Origin: Euleptes europaea
Lineage: Eukaryota > Chordata > Lepidosauria > Squamata > Sphaerodactylidae
Length of the DNA stretch: 64,000 nt
NCBI RefSeq assembly: GCF_029931775.1
Contig: NC_079318.1
Location: forward strand, 31,820,159 to 31,884,158
Direction of reading: 5' to 3'
The position numbers and the translations under genes are program-made. Position 1 is the first letter of the stretch. The number at the start of each line of letters is the position of its first letter. A model generated the notes under the pieces. It was not told the DNA's origin, did not search any database, and was given only the letters and a program-made list of their open reading frames with translations. Positions 1 to 13,400 of this stretch are shown in pieces.

Positions 1-43
1 CCGATATATATACATTTATGTAAAAGGCTTTCTTTGCTTTTAG

Positions 44-166
<123 letters not shown>

Positions 167-3100
167 TACACAGCTTTATAAAATGAAAGGAGAATGATGC
201 CAGCAAAGGACAGTTGATTCAGACTCCTGCTGGAATGCAGCCAGAGTTTACAGGACCTTACAGATTTCTAAGTATCTGTGCTGAAATGAGGCTGATTTTA
301 AGGGGAAAACAAATTGTCGATCAAGATCTCTTAGCCTTTAACATTTGGATTTATATGCGGGCACCGTAAGAGAGCACAATAAAGATGTTGGAGGAAAAAC
401 TCTAGCAATTAAGTGATGGTAGGAAATGTAAGTGGTGTATTTTGTCGCTGACTGAAATATTCTAATGGCATTATGGGAAAATGCTTTTTATTTGATCATG
501 ACATTTTTAATTTTCTTTTTGTTAGCTGCCAATTGTAAAGTCTATCCGTTTTCTTGATCAATACATCTGTAATGTGCCAAATTAAAATACACTTGATACA
601 TCTAGGAGAACAGTATTGGGCATAGCATCATTTTTAAAAATTCTGCAGTGTAATGGAGCTGGTCTGTTGCTTTTTGTTCTAATGGAACTTTACAGCCTAT
701 AGAACTTAGAAAGAGATCGCTGAACAGTAATGACCAAGTGGCTTAGAGTTTCCACTCTTAAGTCATTCTATTCCTGCAATATTTCTCTAGGATAGTAGAC
801 TTGCAGCCCAAGGAATATTAGTCATGGCATTCACCGTCAAAGCAACTGCAGTGTTTCTTCTTGGTATTAGTTTCAGACTTACAGTGACTGAAAGCCAGAG
901 AAGTTGCCACTCTGGAATTTTAATCTATGCAAGTGATCATGGCTATGGATCACTTGCTTAATTATGTTAAGCCTTTTATACCTTTCCTGTACTTCAGTTT
1001 GTAGACTGTATTCTGCAAAAGACTCAACTGACTTTTAAAAAGTGCAGTAACTAAACTGTTTCTTGTAAATACATTAATTTTTATGGTATGAATGACATGT
1101 AAATCCATGGCTTTTTAAGATTAAAGGGGAGGCATATTTGCTCCTTTGTGATATAATGGTTTGGTGTTTACAAAACTGCTGGTCTGTTCTCTTATTCAAT
1201 TGCTATGATTAAAATACCACCTCAGTAAAAACAAGAAGACTGTTCCATTTTTCATTGCTTCTTAACTTGATGGGGGTGGGGTATCAGGGAGGTCAGTAAA
1301 AAATAAGAGAATTGGGAATTCCGTTAGTGTTTCTCTTCTGAATACTTTTTAAGTTGTGCCTTCCAGTGAGAAGGAAGATTTATTTTTACTTTATCGAATG
1401 AAATGGGACAGTCAAAATTCCTTTCTTATGCTCCGCAGTTTCAATATAAAATTGCTGATTATAAACTAGTGAGCTTTTTAGCTAGATATTAGCAATGATG
1501 GCCAGAATGACACCCTAAGTGCAACATCATGCTACAGGCACAATCTAAATTGTTCTAAAATCTATAGCAATTTGCTAAAAGCTAACAAGATTTGCCAAGG
1601 CTCTACAATGGAATTAAAATCTAAAACAATGGCTCTTCAAGAGGTTGATTATACATGGCAGGTGCTCCATATCAATGCCTGAAGATCATTTCTTCCGAGA
1701 GCTTGAAAAAGAAGATGGATTCATGCCGGATATCTTCAGTGCCCCTCTCTAAATAATTTTTTTACCTACTTTGCACCAAAAGTGTAATGTATTTGGCATT
1801 AGTTCCCTATGAGTCAAAATTGTGCATATTAGTTATGTGTCTTTTGATGCATAAGTAGACTAAGATGACCCCTTTTTCTATTAAATCAAGGCTTGTTTCA
1901 GTGTCTGAAAGCTGAAATATTGTGTTGAGTCCCTTCTCTCTACTATCCCCTCAAGTTACTTATGCCCAGTCAAGGGAGAACTGCCTGCCTGAGTAGAAGA
2001 ATTATCAATTTAGATAAATACTATGAGTCATTGGTTAGTCTAGAGATGGAAGAGTTTAGGGATATATGTTTGCTCTCTTCCTATGGGAGAACACCCATGT
2101 TGCCATGGCAGACATGATTGCATTTGAAATGGCAATAAATATGTATCTTATTTAAAATTAAATTGGATAAAAAGCTAGTAAATACCATGATTTCATGTTT
2201 GGATAGACCTTCACCATATCTGCCAAATCATCCCCTCTGAATCACAAAATTTGCTTAGGGTATGAGCAACTGAAGAGAACATCTATATTCTCATCTTCTT
2301 GACGTAGCTGAAACTTGAGGGAAAGACAAAAGTAAGCGAATTAGTAGAAATCTTATTTCGGAAGCTCAAACTGAGTTCAAGTTTTGAACTCTATGGAAAT
2401 CCCTGTCACTGAGATTAGCTGTAAACAAAGGCTGTAGTCCTTTGCTTTATATGTGCTCTAATTTCAGTGGAAATAAGCAATCCTGACTGGGCGCAGGATT
2501 GCAGTCAGGATAACTGCCTGGCTAACTTTACAAAAGTCTCCTATAGGAGAAACAAAGGAATGAAAATTTACTACTTGTGGTTGAATAAATTGTCCTCTCA
2601 CAGCAATATCCAGGAAATGTGGGGAACTATTTTTTTACTGTTCAAGCCGTACTAAAATTTAGGTAGAAATACTTGATAAGGTTAGACCAACTGGATGGAA
2701 ATGGCATTGCAATATTCTTTGGAAAGGCTTCATCATAATTACTTGAACAAATGCTGTGTCCCTTTTGTACTCTTATGCTTTATGATCAGTAGTACCAACT
2801 TTGACTATTTTATGTATTTCAATTTGTCTCAAAGTTCAAGTGAATTTAGTTCACATACATTCACTGTCTTTCTCAGCTAAGACTTGTAGGAGCTAACCCT
2901 CATGTCTTCAGTTTCTTTTGCAAGTTTTTGTGATTCATGGTTCAGTTACTGCAGTGCTTAACACTTCCCAATGTAAAAAAGTAGGAGGGGAACATAACTG
3001 TGTGGATCACTTAGTGGCTAAAAATAACGCTTTTATAGTTCTGTTACTGTGGCTGTCACAGTGCAATCCTATGCAGAATTACTCCAGTCTAATTCATTGA

Positions 3101-4093
3101 AATGAATGGGCTTAGACTGGAGTAACTCTCTTAGAATTGCACTGTTAATGTAGGTTCCCTTTCAAGCCATAATTCAGTAATATGATTATACTTCTATTTC
3201 TTGTTTCAAGTCTCTAGTAAAAGTAGGTCCTGCATATGTACAGATTGGTTCTGGCTGTTGTAAAATAGCATTTTGGTTCTACTGACATCTTCCTTGAAAA
3301 TGTATAGTATGTTATTACTGGCTCGGTAGGCATTTAGCCATTAATGGGAATGTGGCAATAACTTCTGTTCAAGGTAGAGACTGAATTTGTTTGTCATTGC
3401 TTAGTAACTATACATATTGCGCTGTCTGTACATGACCATTTGGGAGTTTTGTTCATTACAGTGCTAGGGTCTTAAGTAATTAAAAGAGCTCAATAAAACA
3501 TTTCTTTTAAGAAACTCATTGTGTTATTTATCTACAGCTGAGGAAAATATTTATTCCTATATAATGTTCCTGCCTACTCCCTGAAAATACTGCTTTGCAG
3601 CTGTCTCATCTTTTTGTCTTTGGAGATTTCTTATAGAAAGCATCATTAGGAAGGTCCTTGAGGTACTAATAGTGATTTCTGAATTTAAAACCAAAGGTGC
3701 TGTCAAAATTAGAATTTCTTCATACTGACCAGATTCTTAGCTATGGAGAGGCCATTTTGAATTGTTTACTCAGAGCTGTCAGCTGTTATTTCATAAACTT
3801 GTTAAAGTTAGACATTGCTATTTGTATCACGACATAAAATTTTATTGGCAAAATAAAACATGAAAAGCATGATTAACATTCAGATCGATTTTTCTTGATA
3901 AAATATTGCAACTTGTTTTCATGTCAGTTTTATTTCATTACTTGGTCCAAACATGCCTTTTGAACCTGTTGCCTATTAAACTTTGCTGTTAATATTTCTA
4001 ATGTGATATGGAGAAAGTGTGTAGAATATTTCCATTTGGTTTCTCAGACAAGACGAAAAATCTTAACTCTACTGTAAGTTCTGATTAAATAAA
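167..4093 (+). other. SPAST: SPAST 3'UTR and downstream AT-rich sequence
   Basis: No coding exon is visible here. AT-rich sequence after the spastin stop has candidate poly(A) signals AATAAA at 3492-3497 and 4088-4093, so the 3'UTR may run 3.3-3.9 kb. A small palindromic MITE relic (3058-3145) lies inside it. Which signal is used cannot be told from sequence. Confidence 0.5.
3058..3145. repeat. Diverged palindromic MITE, ACAGTGCAATCC family
   Basis: Starts ACAGTGCAATCC and ends GCACTGT. The two halves are imperfect inverted repeats around an ACTCCAGTCTAA / TTAGACTGGAGT core. It is the same family as the perfect copy at 38158-38247 and the interrupted copy at 36368-36646, but more diverged. 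Confidence 0.75.
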
Positions 4094-4362
4094 ATGTGCT
4101 GAATTTTTTATTGGTTTTGTTAGATTATAAATAAAACAATGACAACAATACTTGGAGTGGCTACTTTAATACTAACACCTTAGTTCTGGAAACAACAAGA
4201 TCTAACAAGATATGTATCTGTTTTAAATTCAAACTTTTATACTTCTACCAGATGTGAAATCCATAGAATGCAGACCTCTAAATAAACATAGCCACATGAT
4301 TTCTTAGAAAACTTTCTCCTCTTGGTTAAGAGAACAGAATTAAGTCTAAATGTTGTGGGATA

Positions 4363-4490
4363 GGTTCTGAAGAAGTGAGCTGTGACTCCCGAAAGCTCAT
4401 ACCCTGCCAGAAATGTTGTTAGTCTTTAAGGTGCTACTGGACTCTTGCTCTTTTCTGCTATAAACAGACTAACGCGGCTACCTATTGTGT
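4363..4490 (+). mobile_element. Penelope-like element 3'-end fragment
   Basis: Closely related to the 3' end of the PLE at 38752-39849: CTGAAGAAGTGAGCTGTGAC, then AAGCTCATACCCT, GGTGCTACTGGACTCTTGC and ACAGACTAACGCGGCTACC. It is 5'-truncated and has no coding sequence. Confidence 0.75.
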
Positions 4491-4862
4491 TGTACAATAT
4501 ATAACTCTAAATCAATATTTGCTAGATCAACATTAAGAAAAAATGCTGTTCATGAGTGACTTCATCAAAATTAGCTAACACCTAACTCTTTCAGACTTTG
4601 TCCTAGTCTCATGCTGCATCTCCAACTGCATATCTGCTGCTTCCATTTGGCTGTTTCAGTTGCAGCCTTGATATCTAAGTTTTTAATCTTTCTAAGCCTT
4701 TATTTCCTCATATTGTCAACTGACTTCCTCTCCCCCCAAGTTCCTTGCTAAGGTATGAAGTCTTATGCTTTCCTTTGGGTCTCTTTGCTGCCTCTCTCCC
4801 CCCCCCCCCCATGCTCACATTTGGGCCATGGAAAAACAATTTCAGAGAACAAAAACATTTCA

Positions 4863-5172
4863 GAGCCAGCATGGTGTAGTGGTTAAGAGCAGTGGTTTGG
4901 AGTGATGGACTCTGATCTGGAGAACTGGGTTTGATTCCCCACTCCTCCACTTGAGCAGTGGATGCTAATCTGGTGAACTGGATTTGTTTCCCCGCTCCTA
5001 CACATGAACCCACCTGGGTGACCTTGGGCTAGTCACAGTTCTTTTGGAGCTCTCGCAGCCCCACCTACCTCATAGTATCTGTTGTGGGGAGGGGAAGGTG
5101 ATTGTAAGCCGGTTTGATTCTTCCTTCAGTGGTAGAGAAAGTCGGCATATAAAAACCAACTCTTCCTCTCCC
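4863..5172 (+). repeat. tRNA-derived SINE, near full length
   Basis: Begins AGCCAGCATGGTGTAGTGG (A-box-like), has GGTTTGATTCCCC (B-box-like) near 4930, and ends with a tail containing AAGTCGGCATATAAAAACC. The same family occurs at 9868, 50953 and 61093. It is a retroposon and not a working tRNA gene. Confidence 0.8.
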
Positions 5173-6079
5173 TGAACGTTTTAAAAATGCCTGGTTCTTC
5201 CTCCCTGCCTCAACAAAACTACTTCATGTTGTAGTCCTCTCAAGCCTTCTGTTGTATCTCGGCCCTTTCATTTCTTACCTAGATTGTGGCCAATAGCTCC
5301 TCTACCTCTTGTTCAGGGTCTTTGATGCCTTTCAAAATAAGACTCTTATTGTTCTCTCAGGTTTAAACAAGACATGATGGTATGAATGGGTCCACAATGC
5401 TGTGGAGGGCCGATCCCAGTTAAGACCATGGCATGGCAGGCTGTGGTGCTCTTATTTCTCCTGCTCTTTTTCAAGTGCTGAAACAGCCATGGGGGGCTGT
5501 TTAGGCACTTGAAAAGGCCTGGGATGGAGAACAAGAGTACCTCAGCCCACTATGCTGCAGGGCCAATCAGGATCAGGCCCTTCCAGCATTTTAAAATCAC
5601 TTTAAAATGGCAGTGGAATCCATGGGTCAGCCCTGTGGATGCTGTTACATCTACTCTGGTCCTCAGTCATAGATCCCCAGGGTGGTTACACTCTGCATAA
5701 ACTGTCTTCATCAACAATATAAAACAAATCTAGCAGCAACTAAGACTCCACGCTTCAGTATGAGTTTTCACAGTTCACAGGCCATATTCTGAGTTCCCGC
5801 AGTGAGTATTAGCATGGGACAATACGCATTATACAGATATGAAATAAAAGTTATTCTCACCAAGGCTTGATGCCCCTCCAGCCCTGCCCCATGAAAACTG
5901 CCCCATGAAAACTCCTGCCCCATTTCCCCATCACATATCTTTCTGACAAAGTGGGCTGTGACCCATGAATGCTTAAAATAAGTGTGTCTTTAAAGTGCCA
6001 GTAGATTTTGGTTTCATCTTACTACAATAGACTGTCATACAGTTCATCATCATCTGTAGGGTTTTTTCCTGCTATCTTA
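5173..6079. other. Intergenic stretch, no gene seen
   Basis: No exon recognised. It holds a short imperfect hairpin (about 5466-5516, arms TTTTTCAAGTGC / GCACTTGAAAA) and a possible old PLE 3'-end relic near 5940-6030 (TCTTTAAAGTGCCAGTAGA). Confidence 0.4.
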
Positions 6080-6230
6080 TAGGGTTGCCAACCTACAGCT
6101 GGGGGATGGAGAATCATAACTGACCTCCAGACTACTAAGATAAGTTCCTCAAAGAAATGCTGATTTGGAGAGCAGACTCTATGGCATTATAACCCGCTGA
6201 GGTTCCTCTTCTCCCTAGGCTCCACCCTAG
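6080..6230 (-). repeat. Degenerate MITE-A relic
   Basis: Starts TAGGGTTGCCAACCTACAGC and keeps the GACTCTATGGCATTATA core of MITE-A. The far terminus is missing and no TSD is visible. Confidence 0.6.
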
Positions 6231-6327
6231 GGATGCATTTGATGAACGAAACCTTATACTTTTAGTCTTGATGTCAGTGCCTGGTTCTGTAATTTCCCCT
6301 ATAAATATTACCCAAATGATTTCCTTT

Positions 6328-6540
6328 TAGGGTTGCCAACCTCCAGGCTGGAGATCTCCTGCTATTACAACTGATCTCCTGCTATTACAACAGCTGACAG
6401 AGATCAGTTCGCCTGGAGAAATTGGCCGCTTTGTCAATTGGACTATGGCATTGAAGTCCCTCCCCTCCCCAAACCCCGCCCTTCTCAGGCTCAACCCCAA
6501 AAACCTCCCACCAGTGGCTAAGAGGGACCTGGCAACCCTA
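6328..6540 (-). mobile_element. MITE-A copy (hAT-type, non-autonomous)
   Basis: Terminal inverted repeats TAGGGTTGCC / GGCAACCCTA are flanked by a perfect 8-bp TSD, TTTCCTTT (6320-6327 and 6541-6548). A TSD of 8 bp and T/CAGGG ends are hAT hallmarks. No transposase. A small internal tandem duplication (CTGATCTCCTGCTATTACAA) is visible near 6360-6390. Confidence 0.9.
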
Positions 6541-6544
6541 TTTC

Positions 6545-6832
6545 CTTTCCACATATCTGGAGAAGTGAGCTCTGACTGACAAAAGCTCATATTGAAATGA
6601 GATCCGTACGGGAAAGATTAGCACCGGGACTGCCTAATTTTTATCCGGTAAATTACTGGTTTTAACTGTTTTTAAATTGTGATATTTTTTTAAACAAGAG
6701 AGACCCTCATCTCTCACAGGTTGTACCTGGTCGTTTTATTCTGGCTTTTGCCGTAAATAAATTCATTCATTCATATTGAAATACATTCTGTGAGCCTTTC
6801 AGGTGCCACTGACTGGACTCCTGTTCAATATG
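6545..6832 (+). mobile_element. PLE 3'-end relic split by a small retroposon
   Basis: GGAGAAGTGAGCTCTGAC...AAAAGCTCAT and later TTTCAGGTGCCACTGACTGG belong to the PLE 3' end. A 172-bp insert (6599-6770) ending in an (ATTC)n tail splits it and is flanked by the 12-bp TSD TCATATTGAAAT (6587-6598 and 6771-6782). The insert looks like a LINE-mobilised 3' fragment of unknown family. Confidence 0.6.
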
Positions 6833-6889
6833 CACCCTGCACCTGTTTCCAGGCTGTGCACCAATGAAGAGGGGACACCTGGGGCCCTC

Positions 6890-7460
6890 GCATCGCTGAC
6901 GGCGCCCAGCCAGCCCACCAGCTGGTCCAATGCCACACCGTCACCAGGGCAACAGCCTCCCCGCGACAGCGATCGGCAAGAGCGCATGCGTACTTCACCC
7001 ACTCTGTCACGGCGCCGATCGGAGCGCGGCGCCTCGAGTGGGCCGGGCCTGGCGGAACCCCGTCGTCAGTTCCGGCTTGAGGCAGCGCGTAGCCAACGAC
7101 GTCTCGCCTTATTCGTCGGCCGCCCCGTCTCCATGGCGACCGCAGAAGCCCGCCTTTTCCGCCCCCCCCCCCGAGGGAGCCGCTTGTTCCTCAATATGGT
7201 GAGTTGCCGTCTTGAGGCGGTTATGACGGTTGGAGCTTGAACTCCGCGGTGTAGGGCCCGAGCGTCCCCGCAGCCGTTGTTGAGGTGGCGGCCAGAGGTT
7301 GGGGGCAGAGTCGAGGGAGAGCTTCTGCGCTCCGCAGTCAGTGGATGTGGAGGTATCTGGGGCTGTTGCAGCGCCATGGCCGGTACCGCATTTTTGACAG
7401 GAGGAGGGAGGGAAAAGTGGTTGTTAAAGTCGCCGCCATTCCTCTCGTGCTGATTCTTAT
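6890..7460 (+). promoter_or_regulatory. SLC30A6: CpG-island promoter of SLC30A6
   Basis: Dense CpG and GC stretch surrounding exon 1, in strong contrast to the AT-rich flanks. It contains an NRF1-like GAGCGCATGCGTAC near 6980 and ETS-like TTCCGG near 7072. No TATA box is evident, so a dispersed housekeeping-type start is likely. The exact TSS cannot be read from sequence. Confidence 0.75.
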
Positions 7461-10400
7461 ACCTTTGGTAACTGTACGATGACTAGTAACGTGGCACCTA
7501 GCCTCCCTTCCATGGGGAATTGCCTTTCCCATCGACTTTGTATGGTACAGTGGGCCTGGAAAACGGGATGAAGCCCTTTCTCAGCCCTTACTTTTCTGGT
7601 GTTGCTGAAGACGTTACTAGGTCTCTGCCTAAGCTTCCTTTTTAAAAAAAAAAACATTTTTTTTATTCATTTAACATATCAACATAGAAACAATATCCAA
7701 TACTAAAAATAGTAGTAATAAAAAAAAGTAATATCACTAATTTAACAATAAAATGACTTCCCCATCTCCCTCTTCCATCTAAAAATAAATGGTATAAACT
7801 TTTGCTAACGGAACTAATCCCAATCTTATTTTAATTAACCTGTTCTTATCCTATCTAAATTATTAAATCAATACCTAATATAATATTAATACAAAGTATA
7901 TTTTAATTAATATATTCTTGTCTTATCTAACATTATTAGATCAATACCTAATATAAAATTTCTGCCTAAGCTTCCTTAAGGAGTGTTGTGATATTAAAAC
8001 TGTAGCGGTTGGGCTACAAATATGGTGAGTGTTATTCAAATTTAAGCTGTTGCGTTCCTGCCTGCTTACTAGCCACCGAAAGCATAGGGGCTTGGCCTTT
8101 TCAAAGAACGTAGCAACTCTTATACCTGCGTTGTGGTTATACAGAAATTTGAGGATACTTCTACTGCAGCACAAGGCCACACCCCTGTGTTCAGTGTTAA
8201 GCAACCCTAAAGAATTGCTACATTGTGGTTCTGTATTATCATCTTTCAAACTTGCTAGTGACAGGATGTATTCTCATGTCATAGCAAGAAACTCCTGTTT
8301 GCTCAGACACCCCTCTTAAAAAATGATAACAGATTGAACTTTGATTTGAGATTTCACAAATGAAGAAGCCTGTGGCAGTGCTTTGCTAGTGAAGGGAATG
8401 CACAAGCTTGACAAGAAAGTATGTTTGTACCAGTCACAGATAAGGAGCTTTCTTGGGACATCTGACACCAAGGTGGCTTGCCCCAGCTATTCAGTATTGA
8501 CTCAGGTATGAGCCTGTCTGGTTCCTAAATAAGTGTCCTTCAATTGAACCTTTGCTTTGTGCCAATATCCCTGGTATTTGTTTTCTTTATTTCAAAGTAT
8601 TCAAAAATCTCATTTAGTGAGAACGTTATTGCAAGAATGCATAGTTTGTTCAAAGATTAAGAATTCGACCAAGAAAATGTTCTTTTTTTGTTTGTGTGTT
8701 TGCAGGGGACGATACATTTGTTTCGCAAATCACAAAGATCTCTCCTTGGCAAGTTAACACAGGAATTTAGATTAGTAGCGGCTGATCAAAGGGTGAGAGT
8801 TTTCTTCTAGAATATTATTTTCCATATTCTAAATCAGTTTAATAACTTTTCAGAGAAATACAGGGTATAATTTTTCTATCGATATATTGAGCACATTTTT
8901 AAAAATTTGAATCGAAGTATAGGAAGTGGGTGTGGCAATTTGTTCAAATGTTTCACTGAAAGATATATTCCATTAATAAATGACCTTGTGCTCCATCTTT
9001 TTTCATGCCACCCCACCAGCTCATTACAGTAGTTATATCAGTGCTCTTTTAAATATGAGTCACATAGACTGTTTCAGAAGGCTGTTGTACTGTGCATGGC
9101 TAAAGTCCCCCTAGGGTTGCCAGGTCCCTCTTGCCACCGGCGGGAGGTTTTTGGGGCGGACCCTGGGGAGGGCAGGGTTTGGGGAGGGACTTCATTGCCA
9201 TAAAGTCCAATTGCCAAAGTGGCCATTTTCTCCAGGTGAACTGACTGGAGATCAGTTGTAATAGCAGAAGATCTCCAGCTAGAATCTGGAGGTTGGCAAC
9301 CCTAAGTCCCCCCCTCTCGAGTGCCCACACTGCATCTCTAGATCCAGGGACATAATGTTGTATAGCTATATCCAGACTGTATCACTTTATCCTACAATGT
9401 TGTATTCCAAAGGCAAAAGAAAATGCTGCTATGATTATGGAAATGGATGCTGGCTGCCTTTGTACATTGACTGTATTGCACTAGTTTCCCCATGCAATCT
9501 CAGAATGGCTATTCAAATATAAGGGAATGACAATGATTTTTATTCTGGGGTTTTCCTCGTGAAACATTGTTTGTCCCTTTAAAGCCTGTCTTATGCTACC
9601 TGCTCCACCACCAGTCTGCTCTTTCTGTTTCTAGTCTCTGTCTCTTTCAAACTCTCCTTAAAACCTGCTTCTGCAAATAATTTTTAAACTCCTGTATGTA
9701 TTGTCTTCTCTCTCTTTTTTTGCTATGTTTGTTTTTCTTCGATATGTCATCGCTTCTGTGTTCTAAAGTGTACCTAGTATATTTAGAGCTAAATGTTAGT
9801 ACCAGTAGGGAGGAGGATACAGGTATATCTAATAGTTGTGGGAGAAAAAAAATCTCTAAATACAAGGTGTCTGTTGTGGGGAAGGGAAGGTGATTGTAAG
9901 TGGCTTGAGTCTTCCTTAAGTGGTAGAGAAAGTCGGTATATAAAAGCCAACTCTTCTTCTTATTCTGTTGATCCATTTGAATTATTGGATTTTTAGAAAT
10001 CTGATAAAGTCTTGCTCTGAGTGCCACAGCAACCTGAGTCTCACCAGCCACAACAAATACAGGCCATGCTAACCTGTTGCATTTTCCTTGTGAGGCTTGT
10101 CTAGTGTTTGTTTAGCAAACTTTTCTGGGCAAAGTTCTTATACAGGAGGCTTTTTGATTGGTTGGTTAGAATTTATATTATGAATTGGTCTGCAACTAGC
10201 TGCTGCTTATTTATTGTTTTTGGTCATGTAATCTTGTTTGTCATTGACATGTTATGTAATTTTTGCGTTCTATTTTGAACTTCTTTGGCGGCCCATTTTC
10301 AGGTCAAAAGGTGAGCTAAAACACAAAATACTTTCCCCCAGAATATGCTCCATGACTGACTCTGAGATCAGCAAGAGATTGAAGTGGGTGGTATTTTAAA

Positions 10401-13400
10401 TAGGCCATTCAAAATTATGTATATGTATGCATGAATATGTTGCATAGCTTTTAAAATCAAGTTGAGGCTTATCAAGTTTAATTTGAATCCTTTTGCTGAA
10501 TCGTTACTCTAACCATTATCCGTTACAGACCTGGAAAATCTTGCTCTTTGGTGCAATAAATGTAGTATGTACTGGCTTCCTGCTTATGTGGTGCAGTTCT
10601 ACAAACAGCATAGGTATGTTCAGTTCTTGCAGTACATTTTTTGATAGTAAATATATATATATATCATAATAGTAATCTAAAACGAGCAGAATTTTTGTTG
10701 TCATAAGGCTGGTATAACAAATAAAAGATACATTTGGGAATATCACATGGCAGCAAGAATTCCTTTCTGATGCAGGCGTTGGCCTGAATAATAATAGGAT
10801 CAGAGAAAATTACCCTACATCTGCTTGCAAATGTTCTTCAGTTGTTGCTTGTCTTCCAGCAGTAGTGGCTTCCTCCAACAGCCACAACATTTGCAACTCC
10901 TGCAGTTGTTTTGCAATCCCCGTGGAGCTCTGACCCACTGTTTGACATCCTATATTGTAGTTTGGAAAGCATATCTTTATAGCAAAATGAGCTTTTGTTG
11001 GAAATGGTGTTCTGCTAATATAAACCTATTTTTTCTACAGCTTTAACTGCATACACCTACCTGACCATCTTTGATCTTTTCAGGTATGGTTGCTTTTAAA
11101 AATCTTGATCTAACTTGTAAAATACATACATAGTAACTTCTTGTGCTTTTACTCGTTAAAATTATAGGATACTTATGCAGTAATTGTGTTTATGTGAAGA
11201 TAGTTCATGGGCTGATTATACTTCTGTAGGCAAAAGTGCTATAAAATATTTTCATAGTGTTATATGTGTAAAAAACAAGAGCTTGTATGTTTCCTGAAAT
11301 ATATAATACGCAGTTTGTGCTACTGGGTGTGGTCTAGAGGAAATTAAGCAGGCTTCAATCCCATTGATCCCAGATCACTGAATGTTTTCTTTGAACTGCA
11401 CCTGCTTCGTTGTTTCAAGAGTTCCTGTTCAGTCAACATGGTGGTATGATTGGAGAATGGGCACTTATTGAAATTTTCCTTACAAGCCTGTAATCTTGTG
11501 TATTGCATTATGAATCGTATATACAAGTTGGAGACCTAGAAGGAGGGACAGGAAAGCTTAAATCCCATTTCCCTCCTTCCTATGCTGGTTCTCATTTTTC
11601 TTCCTCCTAGCCCTTACTCTTTCCCAGCTCAAGCTTTCCCTCCCTGCCTTTGGGTTGGTCATTCTTTCATCTCTGCTTACTGCAGCTCCACTTCTTTCTC
11701 CTCACGTCCCTCTGTGTCGATTTTTTAAAAACCCATTTGCCCCCTTCTCAGTGGCTCTCTTCCCTCCTTGACCTCTTCTTTACCTGCACCTCTGCAGCTC
11801 ACCATTGCAACTGATGCTTGGGAGAGGTCTCTAAACTAGTGGCGTTTAATCTTTTGTCCGTTTCTGCCCAATAAATGTGCAATATTATAACTGAATCTCC
11901 ACCCACCCACAAGAACAAATTAGGATATAAATAGCGCTGTAGACAAGGCAACCTTGTTTATCTTATGTCTAATTCTGAACATGGCCATAGATGCGGATTG
12001 TTAAATTAGGGCCATATTCAGACAATACAGATTTTTCTTCAGCCCTGGGGCAAACCATGAGTTTGCAGAAAAAAACTGAAAACTTTCTCAAATGGTGAGA
12101 AGGATTTTAAATTATTGTTTAAAAAGTGATATCTTGAGAAGTTCCAGCTGCTATCTCAGGGGGTTGCCTATCAAACCTCAGGATGCTTTAGAAGTGGTGG
12201 GATGAAGACAGACAGCAGTGAAAGAAGGAAAGGGGCTTCTTCCTCCTCAAACTCAAAGCTCGGGTTATCCCAGCTCCATGCCTGTGTCAAACAAGACAAA
12301 AATAGTGGCAACAGCCAGCCAGAAGAGCTGCTGCTGCTGCCATCTGCTAACAGGTCTTGTAATTACCTAAGCTCCAGTTGCTTGAGGTTGTGCTGGGAGC
12401 AAGGTCCCATTTAGCCACCAGCATTATTTGTTCCGTACCCCTCCATACACGTTTCCATTTCAGCCACCAACCAGCTCAGACGTTTTTCTTCCTCAGCCCA
12501 GCCAAGTAACGGGGCAGGAAATGAACATCATTGCCTTCTTCTCCATCATCCCCAACCACAGTGCCTCAGCAGCCATATTGAACCAGGGCTAATGGAGGGG
12601 AACTATTGGAACCAGGCCACTGGGAGGGAACTGGAGAAGAGGGGGTAAAGAGTAGCTGTTGCCTCCAGGAGTGAAGGAAGCCATTGCTGGGAAAAGCCGA
12701 TGCTGCATGCCAAGTGCTGGTGATATTTTGTCTGGATTGGCAGCTATGTGGTTGAGGGCTCCCTCCTAGCTCAAGTTGACTGGGACTCAGCATCTGTTTT
12801 TTCCTGCCAGCCTCCTTCTTTCTCTTCTGTAGGCAGTGGCAGCAGGGTACGTAGTCCGGAGGAAGAATTGTAGAGGAGGAGGAGAGTGCAGGGGGACATG
12901 GAAAGAGGGGGGATTTCCCTGTGAGTTTCTCATGGGCCCCTAGTTGTATAGGGGATTTATGATCTATGCATGTGAAACGCCAGTCTCAGACATACTTTCA
13001 ATGAGACCCTTCTGCCTGATGGCCACAAGCCAACTCCTTAATGTTAGGTTTGATTCCTGTTAGGACCATTTCACCTTTTTTAGGGGTCTGGTGAAGAAAT
13101 CTACGATATGAAATTTTATTCTCAGGATGGGGTGATCAGTACAAAACAACTCTCCGCTGCTGGCTGTCAGAAGCCATTGCAGATGGGACTGCCTAAAAAC
13201 TAGCTACCTCCCAGGTTCTGAATGTTTCAAATATTTGTAGATCAGTCAATGGGAAGGCCATGTAGCCTCAGTTAAGAACCACTAGTCTAAATTCTTCAGA
13301 TTCTGCAGTTTGTATTGTTTGACCTGCAAAAATATTGCTGTTATTGTGGTGGGTTTTTTTTGGTTAGGGGGTATTTGTCCTCCCTTTTGAACTTTTTTTT

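Noticed and set aside
4863-5172. tRNA gene, from A- and B-box-like motifs
   Set aside because: The head is followed by a long non-tRNA tail and recurs as a dispersed family; it is a SINE. The same applies at 13505, 27630, 40449, 50953 and 61093.
9647-10051. 134-codon minus frame
   Set aside because: Its middle is the reverse translation of the tRNA-SINE tail (9868-9966); not a gene.
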